Source: Chryseobacterium sp. ERMR1:04
GTDB taxonomy: Bacteria > Bacteroidota > Bacteroidia > Flavobacteriales > Weeksellaceae
Assembly (NCBI RefSeq): GCF_001297705.1
Contig: NZ_LIRF01000003.1
Span: 868,001-932,000 of the forward strand
Direction: 5' to 3'
DNA length: 64,000 nucleotides
How positions within the stretch are numbered: the first letter of the stretch is position 1; each line of letters begins with the position of its first letter. The position numbers and the translations under genes were made by a program. Under the pieces are notes generated by a model. It saw only the letters and a program-made list of their open reading frames with translations, had not been told where the DNA came from and did not search any database. Below, one piece after another: positions 8,884-18,179 of the stretch.

Positions 8884-9031
8884 CTATATTTTAATTAAAT
8901 TTATTGGTTGAGCTATGAATTTTTCAAAATTTACGGTATAATTTTCAAACTCTTCATTACAAACGAAATCATTGTTTAGATTCCCATAAGTGATTTTAGA
9001 TATATCATTCAATTCCCATTCTTTTTTTAAA
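8884..9031 (-). pseudogene. Frameshifted C-terminal continuation of the 9005-9745 gene
   Basis: Past the A7 run at 9022-9028, a second frame stays open for about 45 codons (EWELNDISKITYGNLNND and onward) to a TAG at 8884-8886. Removing one A joins it exactly to the upstream protein and gives a 286-residue product. The segment has coding-like composition. It may be a sequencing error, a mutation or a slippage site. Confidence 0.5.
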
Positions 9032-9745
9032 CTCCATAGAAAAATAAGACTTCATATCATTAAAGTTTTTAAAAATTTCAAGAACGGCACATCTTTCACT
9101 ATCTATCAGATCGAGTGCAGGATATAGAAAATATATTTTCTCCTTATTAAAATAAAAAGATGGTGGTTCAGGAATTTTCTCAACCGTAGTGTCTTTATTG
9201 TAATCTACTTTTATATTTACCCCTTTAAAACGCCCGGTTCTAAAAAGAGTCCTATCGGTTCCGCTTCTAATAAGTTGATTCCAATTTATAGAGGGATTTA
9301 CGACATCATACAAATTAACTTTTATTTTTTTCCTTACGTCAAAAATCCTGTAGGTAATCTCAGTTACGTGATAATCACTGGCTGTTCCACGAACAGCTCC
9401 TAAACAATAGTAATGAGTGGTAGATACAATTAAATAATCATGAATAGCAGATTCAATTTTAACTTCATGTTCTGCAATCCACTCCTCTTTTTCAGAAGGG
9501 ATATAATTTAAATTATTATTGATAATTTTTTGGTATGTATGAAATTCTCTTTTAGCTTTCTTTTTTAGAGCATCTTCAATATTTGCTAAATCATATTCTG
9601 CCTTAACAAAAAAATCCTCATATATAAAGTCTTTCAGCACCTCATCTTTTAGCGCTAACCAATCGGGAACGATAGAACTGTAAGCCAAAACAACAGAATC
9701 ATTTAGTTTGAAAGATTCTTCATAAGTAATCATGCTTTTTTTCAT
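9005..9745 (-). CDS. Hypothetical protein, probably truncated by a frameshift
   Basis: A 246-residue protein with no signal peptide or membrane segment. It is rich in charged residues in the first half. In the second half, alternating strands (ITYRIFDVRKKIKVNLYDVV and, later, FYFNKEKIYFLYPALDL) faintly recall the DUF3298/RsiV-like fold; this is a weak impression only. The visible end KKRMGIE is likely artificial, because a downstream frame continues the protein (see 8884-9031). It stands alone between the ClC gene and an 800-base gap. Function unknown. Confidence 0.6.
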   Translation of the reverse strand: MKKSMITYEESFKLNDSVVLAYSSIVPDWLALKDEVLKDFIYEDFFVKAEYDLANIEDALKKKAKREFHTYQKIINNNLNYIPSEKEEWIAEHEVKIESAIHDYLIVSTTHYYCLGAVRGTASDYHVTEITYRIFDVRKKIKVNLYDVVNPSINWNQLIRSGTDRTLFRTGRFKGVNIKVDYNKDTTVEKIPEPPSFYFNKEKIYFLYPALDLIDSERCAVLEIFKNFNDMKSYFSMEFKKRMGIE

Positions 9746-10333
9746 AATATTAAGTTGGACTTGGTATTTTTAAATGTAGTTATTATTGAGTAGAGATCTA
9801 TTAAACAAAGAAATAGTAGAGATGGAATTAACACCTATCTATTAAATATTTCCTTACACTTATTCATATTCATCTAGCTTACAACCACTTTAACACATAT
9901 CATGTAGATTTCAATTTTAAAAAGTTAACAAAAAATATATCATTAACTCTGAAAAAAATTAAGAAATAACATTACAAAGATCTACCATAAAGTAAAACTT
10001 TACCGTGTTTTTCACACTAGATTTCGATAAGAAGAAGAAAACATTCCTATTTCTTCAGAAAGAAAAAAACGCGTGATGAAAAAAAGAAACTCCAACCTCT
10101 TATAGATCTAGAGTTCATTCTTGCCTTGTAAAAAAATAGTACATAGTAATTGTATTAAAAGTAAAAAGCTTTGGAATAAAGATCAGCAGTTTTTAGAAGA
10201 CGATCATTAATTCATAATATTTAATTCAGCTTCTATTGATAAACACTTTCTTAAAAACAGCCTAATAGTCTTAAAATAACGTTAAAAAGGCATACTCCCA
10301 GATTATTGGCACAATTTTTCAATAGTAAAACAT
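9746..10333. other. Long AT-rich intergenic region
   Basis: Nearly 600 bases without a supported ORF on either strand. It contains small A/T palindromes (for example AAAGTAAAACTTT near 9990) but no clear promoter or repeat. The two-hairpin element follows at 10334. An undetected small RNA cannot be excluded. Confidence 0.5.
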
Positions 10334-10405
10334 AACTCATGTTTAGTTTGAGTTTTCATGGTTATTAGTTTTATCCTCTACTTCTCGTAGGGGATTTTTT
10401 GTTTT
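10334..10405 (+). ncRNA. Two-hairpin structured element, copy A
   Basis: Hairpin 1 is AACTCA (10334-10339) with TGAGTT (10349-10354). After a linker containing TTATTAGTTTT (10362-10372), hairpin 2 is ATCCTCTA (10373-10380) with TAGGGGAT (10388-10395), then T6 and a further T run. The same order of parts, the identical 11-base linker and a differing but still paired hairpin 2 occur at 63371-63435. This suggests a short conserved RNA ending in a terminator. The Rfam family is not verified. Confidence 0.45.
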
Positions 10406-10487
10406 TAAGCTCCACAAGATTTTGTAATTTTTAATCTAAAGAATGTAATACCCTAAGCATCATATTTGATAAAAGTATTTGAAATAA

Positions 10488-10521
10488 AAAAGAGCCGGAT
10501 CATGATGATGAACCGCTCTTT
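10488..10521 (-). terminator. Intrinsic terminator of the RidA-family gene
   Basis: Arms AAAGAGCCGGAT (from 10488) and AACCGCTCTTT (to 10521) pair with one mismatch. Read on the minus strand the stem is followed by TTTTTT. It lies 24 bases beyond the stop of the RidA-family gene. Confidence 0.7.
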
Positions 10522-10544
10522 ATTACATTAATAATTTGATTGTT

Positions 10545-11051
10545 TTATTTCTTAATAAAAGCAGTAGCATCCACTTCTATCAACATATCATCTAATGCTA
10601 ATCTTGGAACCGGAATTAAAGTACTTGCAGGAAATTGATGATTTCCCCAGCTTTTGTGCATCTCTTCTGTCCATATCTTAAGCTTTTCCTGGTCGTGATC
10701 CACAATAAGCACTGTGACTTTAAGAACATCCTGAACTCCTAATCCATAGTCTGCCAACACGGTTTCCAAATTCTTTAAGGAATACTTAACCTGCGTTCTA
10801 AAATCTTTAGAAAGGCTATGCTTTAGATCTTCTCCACCGCTTTGTCCGGATATAAATACATATTTCCCATCAACCTCGTTGGTGGTAGAGTGAGAAAAGG
10901 CAAACGGTGTTGGATCAAAAAGCGCTTTTGGATTTTTATTGATGATTATAGTGGTATTACTTTTATCCATTATTTTGTGATGATTTGTATTTTGTGAAAA
11001 GGCAAGAAATCCTGTACAGAAGACAGACAGGCTCAATAATATACGTTTCAT
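10545..11051 (-). CDS. Secreted RidA/YjgF-family protein
   Basis: A 168-residue protein with an N-terminal signal peptide (MKRILLSLSVFCTGFLAFS, cleavage near SQN). Residues about 45-166 form a RidA domain: YVFISGQSGG near the start, the middle stretch NLETVLADYGLGVQDVLKVT, and the end DMLIEVDATAFI. Cytosolic RidA hydrolyses reactive enamines/imines. The final Ala-rich segment has VDATAFI where catalytic members have an Arg and EIEAIA, so catalytic activity is uncertain. Export to the periplasm is unusual for the classic enzyme but common for Bacteroidetes paralogs. Monocistronic. Confidence 0.85.
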   Translation of the reverse strand: MKRILLSLSVFCTGFLAFSQNTNHHKIMDKSNTTIIINKNPKALFDPTPFAFSHSTTNEVDGKYVFISGQSGGEDLKHSLSKDFRTQVKYSLKNLETVLADYGLGVQDVLKVTVLIVDHDQEKLKIWTEEMHKSWGNHQFPASTLIPVPRLALDDMLIEVDATAFIKK

Positions 11052-11199
11052 GATATTTTTTGTATTGAATTATTGAAGCAAATTTAGATTTCATAATTTC
11101 CAAAATCATCAACATATGTTGACGTTTCCCTATTTTATTGCTAGTAAATTTGTTGAATTTATATACTCTGAATAAATCACTGAAAGCATTATATAAAAA

Positions 11200-11230
11200 A
11201 TGGACGAACCATTATAAATGATTCGTCCAT
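11200..11230 (-). terminator. Intrinsic terminator of the gnd-zwf-pgl operon
   Basis: Arms ATGGACGAA (11200-11208) and TTCGTCCAT (11222-11230) pair perfectly; on the minus strand the stem is followed by TTTTTT. It lies 45 bases past the pgl stop. Confidence 0.85.
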
Positions 11231-11274
11231 CCTAGTATCTTTAAAATGTTTAAAGATTATATGTTTATAGTATT

Positions 11275-11985
11275 TTACCCTTTCGCTTTTTCATCTGTAA
11301 ACAAATGAAAGCTTTCTTTTTTATCAATAAGCTGTAATGGATATAATTGAGGATTGTATGCTCCGTTCAATACTTCATTCAATGCATGCTTTTTTGATTC
11401 TCCGAATGCAACAAGCAAGATATTTTCAGCTTTGTTGATGATTGGGGCAGTCAACGTAATTCTGAACATTTCCTGAGGTTTTAGATAATATGCCGCAACC
11501 CATTTTTCCTTTTCATCTAAAATGGCTTCACCCGGAAATAAAGAAGCGGTATGACCATCGTCTCCCATTCCTAAAAGAATAAAATCAAAAACACCTTCAT
11601 CACCAAGAACATTTCTAATCTGCTGCTCATATTTCACAGCATATTCTTCCGGAAGTATTCCATCCTGATACATTGGGAAAATTTGATCTTTGTTCACAGG
11701 AACTTTATCAAAAAGGGCTTCAAACGTCATCTTTGCATTGCTTTTCTCATCATCTAAAGCAACCCATCTTTCATCCACCCAAAAAAAGTACAGTTTATTC
11801 CATTCAATTTTTTCTGCATATTCCTGAGTCGCTAACAATTTAAAAATTGCCTTTGGTGAAGAACCTCCACTTAATGCGACAACAAAACGGTTATTTTTCT
11901 GAATAGATTTTTGTGAAAGATCAACAAAGGTATCTGCAGCCTTTTTATATAATTTCTCCAAATCATCAAATACGGTAATATTCAT
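11275..11985 (-). CDS. pgl: 6-phosphogluconolactonase
   Basis: A 236-residue cytosolic enzyme that hydrolyses 6-phosphogluconolactone to 6-phosphogluconate, the second step of the oxidative pentose-phosphate pathway. Family motifs are clear: VALSGGSSPKAIFKLL (sugar isomerase-like phosphate loop), FFWVDERWV, and LLGMGDDGHTASLFPG with the catalytic His. The length matches the DevB/SOL type. It is the last gene of the gnd-zwf-pgl operon, 26 bases after zwf, and is followed by a terminator. Confidence 0.96.
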   Translation of the reverse strand: MNITVFDDLEKLYKKAADTFVDLSQKSIQKNNRFVVALSGGSSPKAIFKLLATQEYAEKIEWNKLYFFWVDERWVALDDEKSNAKMTFEALFDKVPVNKDQIFPMYQDGILPEEYAVKYEQQIRNVLGDEGVFDFILLGMGDDGHTASLFPGEAILDEKEKWVAAYYLKPQEMFRITLTAPIINKAENILLVAFGESKKHALNEVLNGAYNPQLYPLQLIDKKESFHLFTDEKAKG

Positions 11986-12011
11986 TTTCGTCTTTTTAAA
12001 TTAATATAATC

Positions 12012-13526
12012 TTAAACCCATTTATGGCCTTGTCTTTCAACCAATGCAATACTTTCTTTCGGTCCCCAACTTCCTGCTTCATAGTTTGGAAAAGAAGAAT
12101 CTTTAGTACTTTCCCATGCTTCCTGTATGGTTTTTACCACATCCCAAGCTTCTTCTACCTGATCTGAACGCATAAACAAAGTAAGATCTCCTAAAAGAGC
12201 ATCCAACAGTAATGTTTCATAAGCTTCGGGAGTATCTTCCTGACAAGCGAAATTATCGAAGATCATTTCAACAGGCTTTAGAATTAATGAAAGTCCCGGT
12301 TTTTTTGTCATAAACTGCAGTCTGATATCCATCAATGGTTGAATATTAATGATCAATCTGTTAGCCGACAAATGTTGTGAACTTTCTGAGAATGTAGAAT
12401 GTGGAAGCGGTTTAAACTGAATCGTAATATAAGAATGCTTCTCCTTCATTTTTTTTCCTGTACGAACGTAGAAAGGAACATCTTGCCATCTTTCGTTGTC
12501 CAGATAGAATTTTACTGCCGCAAAAGTTTCTGTATTAGAATCTTCAGCAATGCCATCTTCCTGACGATAACCTTTCGCCTCTACTCCATTTACTTTTCCT
12601 TTCCCGTATTGACCTCGTACCGCATAATGATCAACCTGATCTGCTGAAATTCTGCGAATAGATTTAAGCACATCTACTTTACGGTCTCTAATCTCCCCAG
12701 ATTCCAATGAAGCAGGCGGTTCCATCGCAACCATACACAGAATCTGTAATAAGTGATTTTGAATCATATCTTTCAGTGCACCTGTTTGCTCATAGAAAGC
12801 ACCTCTTGTTTCAACTCCAACCTCTTCAGCTACTGTAATTTGTACCGATTCTATATGTTTATGATCCCATAAAGGTTCAAAAATAGAATTTCCAAATCTA
12901 AATGCTAATATATTCTGTACCGTTTCTTTTCCTAAATAATGATCGATGCGGTAAATCTGCTCTTCCTCAAAAGTCTCAGCCAGCAAACTGTTCAGTTCCA
13001 TTGCCGATTGTTTATCATGACCAAAAGGTTTTTCAATAATAATACGGTCTTTTTTAGCATCGGAAGCTAATGACGTATTTTTGATATGATTGGAAATGGT
13101 AGAAACAAAATTGGGACCGATTGATAAATAAAATAATCTGTTCCCTCTTGTTCCATACACCTTATCAAAATCTTCTAATTTCTGATGAAGATTCTTATAA
13201 GAACTTTCCTCATCTAATTGATTTTGAAAATACGTAATATGAGCCTGGAAACCTGCCCAATCTTCTGCAGTTATCTTTTTTCTTGAAAAACTTTCAAGAT
13301 TTTCTTTAATGTAATTTTTAAAATATTCGTTGGTATTATCTGCTCTTCCCAGTGCCAAAATATTGAAACCTTTGGGCATTCTACCATCAATATATAAATT
13401 ATAAAATGCCGGAAAAAGTTTTCTTTTTGCCAAATCTCCTGTAGCACCAAAAATTATGATTGTTGTTGGGTGCAAGGCTTTATTTTCATTCATTTTTCCG
13501 AATTTTAATGAGTTGCTGTTTGCCAT
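12012..13526 (-). CDS. zwf: Glucose-6-phosphate 1-dehydrogenase
   Basis: Oxidises glucose-6-phosphate to the 6-phospholactone with NADP+. The coenzyme motif is FGATGDLAKRKLFPA and the substrate motif RIDHYLGKETVQN, with the catalytic His further on. The 504-residue length is normal. The ATG at 13526 overlaps the gnd stop by 22 bases; an in-frame ATG at 13493, which begins MNENKALHPTT, would leave an 11-base gap and is an equally good start. It is the middle gene of gnd-zwf-pgl, and all three enzymes act in order on the same pathway. Confidence 0.97.
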   Translation of the reverse strand: MANSNSLKFGKMNENKALHPTTIIIFGATGDLAKRKLFPAFYNLYIDGRMPKGFNILALGRADNTNEYFKNYIKENLESFSRKKITAEDWAGFQAHITYFQNQLDEESSYKNLHQKLEDFDKVYGTRGNRLFYLSIGPNFVSTISNHIKNTSLASDAKKDRIIIEKPFGHDKQSAMELNSLLAETFEEEQIYRIDHYLGKETVQNILAFRFGNSIFEPLWDHKHIESVQITVAEEVGVETRGAFYEQTGALKDMIQNHLLQILCMVAMEPPASLESGEIRDRKVDVLKSIRRISADQVDHYAVRGQYGKGKVNGVEAKGYRQEDGIAEDSNTETFAAVKFYLDNERWQDVPFYVRTGKKMKEKHSYITIQFKPLPHSTFSESSQHLSANRLIINIQPLMDIRLQFMTKKPGLSLILKPVEMIFDNFACQEDTPEAYETLLLDALLGDLTLFMRSDQVEEAWDVVKTIQEAWESTKDSSFPNYEAGSWGPKESIALVERQGHKWV

Positions 13527-14923
13527 GAAGTGTGAAAAACACCTTCTCTGTCAATTCTTTGATACGTGTGTGCTCCAAAATAATCACGTTGAGCCTGGAT
13601 TAAATTTACAGGAAGTGATTCTGTGGTATAGGCATCGAAATATCCTAAAGCAGTCTGAATTCCTAAACTTGAAATTCCGTTTGAAGCAGCGAAAGATGCT
13701 GTTTTTCTCAACGAACTGATTTTATCTTTAACAATAACAGAAATATCCTGGTCTAATAAAATATTAGATAAATTAGAATCTTTAGAATACGCTGTGTAGA
13801 ATTTTTCCAGCAATACTGAACGAATGATACATCCTCCTCTCCAAATTTTCACCACATCTTTTAATGGAATTTCAAATTGATATTCCTCAGATGCTTTTAC
13901 CAATAAGGCTAAACCTTGTGCATAGCTTATTAAGGTCGCTAAATACAAAGCATCTCCTACTTCTTTGATAAATAATTCTATATTTTCCGGAGTTGCAATT
14001 TCATTTTTAGCATACAATTGAGAAGCCTGAACTCTCTCTTCTTTGTACGCTGATAAAATTCTTGAAGTAACGGCAATATCAATAGTCGGGATAGAAACAC
14101 CAATTTCCATGGCTTGCTCGGAAGTCCATTTTCCGGTTCCTTTTGCGCCTGCTTTATCTAAAATCTGATCTACAAGAGAACCGTCTGTTAATGAATCTTT
14201 CTGGTGGAAAATATCTCTCGTGATCTCGATCAAAAATGAGTTCATCTCACCATTATTCCATTCTTTAAAGACTTGGTAAAGCTGATCGTTATTCAGGTTA
14301 GCTCCTCTTTTCAGTAAATCGTAAGCTTCACTGATGAGCTGCATGATGGCATATTCAATTCCGTTGTGGACCATTTTCACATAGTTTCCGGCAGAATCTT
14401 TCCCCATATAAGCAGTACAGGCTTCATTGTCTACTTTTGCAGAAATTGCTTCCAACATAGGTTGAAGAAGGTGGAACGCTTCCAGATCTCCCCCAGGCAT
14501 AATACTAGGACCTGTTCTTGCTCCTTTTTCACCTCCGGAAACTCCCATTCCCATGAAATGTAGCTCTTTTGAAGCCAGATCAGCCACACGTCTGTTGGTG
14601 TCTTTGAAATAAGAATTCCCAGCATCTATAACGATATCACCTTTGCTTAAAAGTGGCGTAATACTCTCCAAAACTGCATCTACCGGTTTTCCCGCAGGAA
14701 CCATAAGAATGATTTTCCTTGGAGTTTCCAATGCCGACACAAAATCTTCTAAAGTCACTGTACCTTTTACCTTCATTTCTGAAGTGGCACCGTCTTGTAA
14801 TTCTTTTACTTTTTCTTCGTCAAGATCAAATCCTGCAATCGAAAAACCGTTATCAGCAATATTATACAGAAGATTCCTCCCCATTACTCCGAGACCAACC
14901 ATCCCGTAATTATATTTATCCAT
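13505..14923 (-). CDS. gnd: 6-phosphogluconate dehydrogenase (decarboxylating)
   Basis: A 472-residue cytosolic enzyme converting 6-phosphogluconate to ribulose-5-phosphate, CO2 and NADPH. The Rossmann motif is VGLGVMGRNL (residues 9-18). The substrate and catalytic segments are GVSGGEKGARTGPSIMPGG and YVKMVHNGIEYAIMQL, with catalytic Lys and Glu in place. The C-terminal all-helical domain and tail (YQRIDREGVFHTSW) are complete. It is the first gene of the operon and overlaps the longer zwf form. Confidence 0.97.
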   Translation of the reverse strand: MDKYNYGMVGLGVMGRNLLYNIADNGFSIAGFDLDEEKVKELQDGATSEMKVKGTVTLEDFVSALETPRKIILMVPAGKPVDAVLESITPLLSKGDIVIDAGNSYFKDTNRRVADLASKELHFMGMGVSGGEKGARTGPSIMPGGDLEAFHLLQPMLEAISAKVDNEACTAYMGKDSAGNYVKMVHNGIEYAIMQLISEAYDLLKRGANLNNDQLYQVFKEWNNGEMNSFLIEITRDIFHQKDSLTDGSLVDQILDKAGAKGTGKWTSEQAMEIGVSIPTIDIAVTSRILSAYKEERVQASQLYAKNEIATPENIELFIKEVGDALYLATLISYAQGLALLVKASEEYQFEIPLKDVVKIWRGGCIIRSVLLEKFYTAYSKDSNLSNILLDQDISVIVKDKISSLRKTASFAASNGISSLGIQTALGYFDAYTTESLPVNLIQAQRDYFGAHTYQRIDREGVFHTSWQTATH

Positions 14924-15338
14924 TTTTATTGATATTTATATGAATTCTATTTTACGGAGTATAAAATTACGGAAATGCTAATTAGTAAAAAAATAAAAGC
15001 ATGAAAAAAATCACCTATCTTTTTACATGTCACTCATTTATAAGCTGATAGTGTTTTACTATTTTTTATCGTAGTTCTAAAATTTATTTTTTTGTAAACA
15101 AGATAAAAAGATAGATGAATAAGCATAGATCATTCTGAATATTGATTTTTCTAAATTTTTAACAAAAGCGAAAAACAATATCTTTTTAACTGATTATTAC
15201 ATAATAAAAAACAGCATTATCGAAATAATTCGTATTATAGAATAATATCAATCCAATAAAGATTATTGTGATCAACAAATCATAAAGCTATTGACTACTA
15301 ATTTCTAATTTTATTTGAACAAACTCCTTTTTAGTCCA
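14924..15338. other. Intergenic region upstream of gnd
   Basis: About 415 very AT-rich bases that must hold the gnd promoter (minus strand). No ORF or strong hairpin is seen. The left part precedes gnd, and the right part borders the gene remnant at 15339. Confidence 0.5.
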
Positions 15339-15528
15339 CTATATTTTTATTGGAATGGAGCTGATCCAGATTTGTTCCTTATCTCTGTTTTTATCAAAAT
15401 TTTGTAGCATAAATTTCTGATCGTATTTTACTTTCTTGCTGAAATACAATTTATCATTGACGTAAATTTTTATTTTTTATGAAGCTCTTCTTAAGTAAAG
15501 AATAGATTGTTAAGAGTAAAAGTATCAT
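15339..15528 (-). pseudogene. Possible frameshifted small gene or gene remnant
   Basis: An ATG at 15528 begins a hydrophobic N terminus (MILLLLTIYSLLKKSFIKNK) that stops after 24 codons. Removing one A from the A/T tract near 15471 joins it to a 43-codon frame (IYVNDKLYFSKKVKYDQKF onward, ending PIKI) that closes at 15339. The joined product would be a secreted or membrane-anchored peptide of about 62 residues. Composition looks coding, but no family is recognised. Confidence 0.35.
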
Positions 15529-15540
15529 AGTTCTATTGTA

Positions 15541-17778
15541 TTAATTGCCTTGTGAAGCTCCGTTTAAATAGTCATTACTAATATCTTTTTCCTTTTTAAA
15601 ATCCATTTTTCCGAACTTGTAGCTGAAACTTATTCCAAACGAACGAAGTGGTAATTCACGGACTGAATATGAGCTGTAATCATTGGTATCCACTGTTGTT
15701 ACTTGCTTGATGTATTTATTAAAAGGATTGGTTGCTGTAATTCCTATACTGGCTTTTTTATTCCAAAACTGTTTTCTTGCTGCAATGCTGTAGGTGATCG
15801 ACTGAGGATTTTTACCCTGTATATTTTTAGCAGCAGAATTGTAATTTCCAAACATTTCCAACATAACATCTTTTGGAAACTGATAATTCATATTTATATT
15901 GAATCGATAACGAACTCCCATATCCACATTACCAAAATAATCACTCACAATATATCTGTGAAACACCATCATATTCCCACGTATATTGAGTTTATTGCTA
16001 AAGAGAGGAACAGATCCTGATACAATACCTCCGGAATTATACTCTTTCCCAATATTATCTCTGGAAGCTACCGATACATTGGTATAATCTGTACCGTTTA
16101 CGTTGTAAATTGGGTAAAAAGTCGTGATTTGTTTTAAATCCTGACTATTAATTCTTTCTGTAAGCGTTAGTGAAAGATTCGCTCCATTGCTGAAATTCTT
16201 ATTATAGCCTAGCTCCATATTGTCTCCTATTTCAGGTTTCAATCCAGGATTTCCAGTTGTGATGTTATGAGGATCGCTAAAATTTAAAAACGGATTAAGC
16301 TCAGAATATTCAGGTCGTTCCACTCTTCTCGTATAGGCAAGTTTTACCGTTTCTCCACTTTCAAATTTGTGTGATAAAATGAAAGAAGGCACCAAAAGGC
16401 TATAAGCAGGAATATGGGTATTCTGATAATCTATCTTTACAGTGGTGTATTCATAGCGCGCACCAGCTCTTACATCCAGCCAATTGAATAATTGTAATGA
16501 AGAAGAAAGGTACGCCGCATACACTCCCATATCATATTTCAAGTGGTAAGATTGAAACGGATCTGATTGATATTGTCCAGATAAAGGGTCTAAAACATTG
16601 ACATCCGTAGCATTGGTAATATGTTGAAGGATGGCTTTTGTTCCCATTTCAAGCGTTACTTTATCATTGATCGGCTGTACATAATCGATGGATAAATTAT
16701 GCGTGTAATCTGTTCCGGGATTCCTCCCCGAAATACCATTATAAGGAGATAAACCTCCTGTTAAGCTTTGCGTTTGCAAATAATTACTATTGGGTGAGCC
16801 ATAGCTTACAACATAATCTGCCGTCAGCTCCTGACCTTCTTTTTGAAATGTCTTTCTGTAGCTTAGATTTCCATCGATGGAATTAACAGAAGAACGGTTT
16901 AATGAATTTCTATAGCCAATAATCGACTGCTCACTTGAATTAGAAAGATCGGTAATATATTGCTCCTGGTTGATGAAACCAATGCTTTTGTTGGCAAAAT
17001 CATTATAAGAAACAGAACCGCTTAAGGTATTGGTTTTATTAATTGACCAATCAAAACCTAAGCCTGTACGGTATCCATGTCTTTGAAAATCGGTATACCC
17101 ATTTTGTAACAAACGGGTTTCATTGGTCGCTGAGTGAGAAATTCTGTCCTGAGAAAAAGGTGTTCTGGATTTCAACTGTGCATTTCCGCTGAAGAAAGCA
17201 TTCAGGCTGAAATTATTATTTCTGAAATTCAGATTGACAGAACCTGTTTCAAAGCGTGTTCCTGCAGAAGCGTTTACAATTCCATTGATTCCTTTTACTT
17301 TGCTTTCATTCAGAACAATATTAATAATTCCTCCGGTTCCCTGTGCGTCGTATTTTGCTCCGGGACTTGTTACCGCTTCAATACTTTTGATCTGACTTGC
17401 TGGAATAGAAGCCAATGCATCTGCCAGGCTGTTACCAAATATACTGGAAGGTTTCCCGTTGATCAAAAATCTAACATTAGGATTCCCTTGTAATTCTACA
17501 TTCCCATCAGCATCTACGGTTACCTGCGGAACTTTTCTCAAAACATCAATCGCTGCTCCGCTTTGGGAGGTTACATCATTCGCTACATTATATACAATCT
17601 TGTCAATTTTATTTTCAACAATGTTTTTTTTTCCAACAATGATTATTCCTTCTATTGTCTTAGTTCGATTTCCTGATAAGGAATCAATTGCTTTTGCAGG
17701 TATTGTTCCTGAATTTGTAGTTTGAGCATTCACCAATTGGGTAAATAATAAAATAAAAATAATTGATACTTGTTTCAC
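15541..17778 (-). CDS. TonB-linked outer-membrane beta-barrel protein
   Basis: A 745-residue outer-membrane protein with a signal peptide ending VNAQTT. A plug domain follows (about residues 60-160; IEAVTSPGAKYDAQGTGGII), and a long beta-barrel ends in a strand of RSFGISFSYKFG type before an extra acidic tail. The sequence fits the OMP_b-brl_3 branch (outer membrane beta-barrel family, PF14905) rather than classic siderophore receptors: the plug is short and no carboxypeptidase-like domain precedes it. The substrate is unknown. It is single and divergent from the receptor gene at 18180; the 400-base gap between them holds both promoters. Confidence 0.88.
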   Translation of the reverse strand: MKQVSIIFILLFTQLVNAQTTNSGTIPAKAIDSLSGNRTKTIEGIIIVGKKNIVENKIDKIVYNVANDVTSQSGAAIDVLRKVPQVTVDADGNVELQGNPNVRFLINGKPSSIFGNSLADALASIPASQIKSIEAVTSPGAKYDAQGTGGIINIVLNESKVKGINGIVNASAGTRFETGSVNLNFRNNNFSLNAFFSGNAQLKSRTPFSQDRISHSATNETRLLQNGYTDFQRHGYRTGLGFDWSINKTNTLSGSVSYNDFANKSIGFINQEQYITDLSNSSEQSIIGYRNSLNRSSVNSIDGNLSYRKTFQKEGQELTADYVVSYGSPNSNYLQTQSLTGGLSPYNGISGRNPGTDYTHNLSIDYVQPINDKVTLEMGTKAILQHITNATDVNVLDPLSGQYQSDPFQSYHLKYDMGVYAAYLSSSLQLFNWLDVRAGARYEYTTVKIDYQNTHIPAYSLLVPSFILSHKFESGETVKLAYTRRVERPEYSELNPFLNFSDPHNITTGNPGLKPEIGDNMELGYNKNFSNGANLSLTLTERINSQDLKQITTFYPIYNVNGTDYTNVSVASRDNIGKEYNSGGIVSGSVPLFSNKLNIRGNMMVFHRYIVSDYFGNVDMGVRYRFNINMNYQFPKDVMLEMFGNYNSAAKNIQGKNPQSITYSIAARKQFWNKKASIGITATNPFNKYIKQVTTVDTNDYSSYSVRELPLRSFGISFSYKFGKMDFKKEKDISNDYLNGASQGN

Positions 17779-18179
17779 AGCGTTATATAATTAAGCCACA
17801 AAAATGAAACCCAATTCTGTAAAAATTTTGAATTTATCTGAAGTATAGAAATAAAATTCTAATACTCTTTAGAATTTTAGAATATTTTCAAATCTATCAT
17901 TTACGGCATTACAAAACTGATTTTACTCAATTATTAAACCTCAACTTCTCTTTTTACTGATTTTTATATTTACATTTGCAAATTATTAATATTTGGTCTA
18001 AATAAATATAATGAAAGCGAATTCCGTTTAATTAACATGAGTATACAAAAATGGCAGTTATCATTCTGCATTCCGTCGCCATTTGCCACCAGAAACTACA
18101 ACATTCACCCAACACCTTAATCATTCCCTAGGAAACAAATCAAATTTGATGATTAGCTAAGGAATAAATTTTTTTAATT
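17779..18179. other. Divergent promoter region between two receptor genes
   Basis: About 400 bases between divergent outer-membrane receptor genes. The only clear signal is a plus-strand TACATTTG box at 17971. The stretch between that box and 18180 would be an unusually long 5' leader of about 190 bases for the siderophore-type receptor, so regulation at RNA level is possible; no riboswitch was recognised. Confidence 0.5.
17971..17978 (+). promoter_or_regulatory. -7 box (TACATTTG) upstream of the receptor gene
   Basis: Matches TAnnTTTG on the plus strand, about 200 bases before the receptor ATG. No well-placed -33 motif is visible. Confidence 0.35.

Noticed and set aside
10306..10321. Sigma-54-like promoter (TTGGCAC, then TTCA) before the two-hairpin element, copy A
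   Set aside because: The -12 position reads CA in place of GC, and nothing similar precedes copy B.
12399..12647. Plus-strand ORF of 82 codons within zwf
   Set aside because: Antisense to the confident zwf gene.
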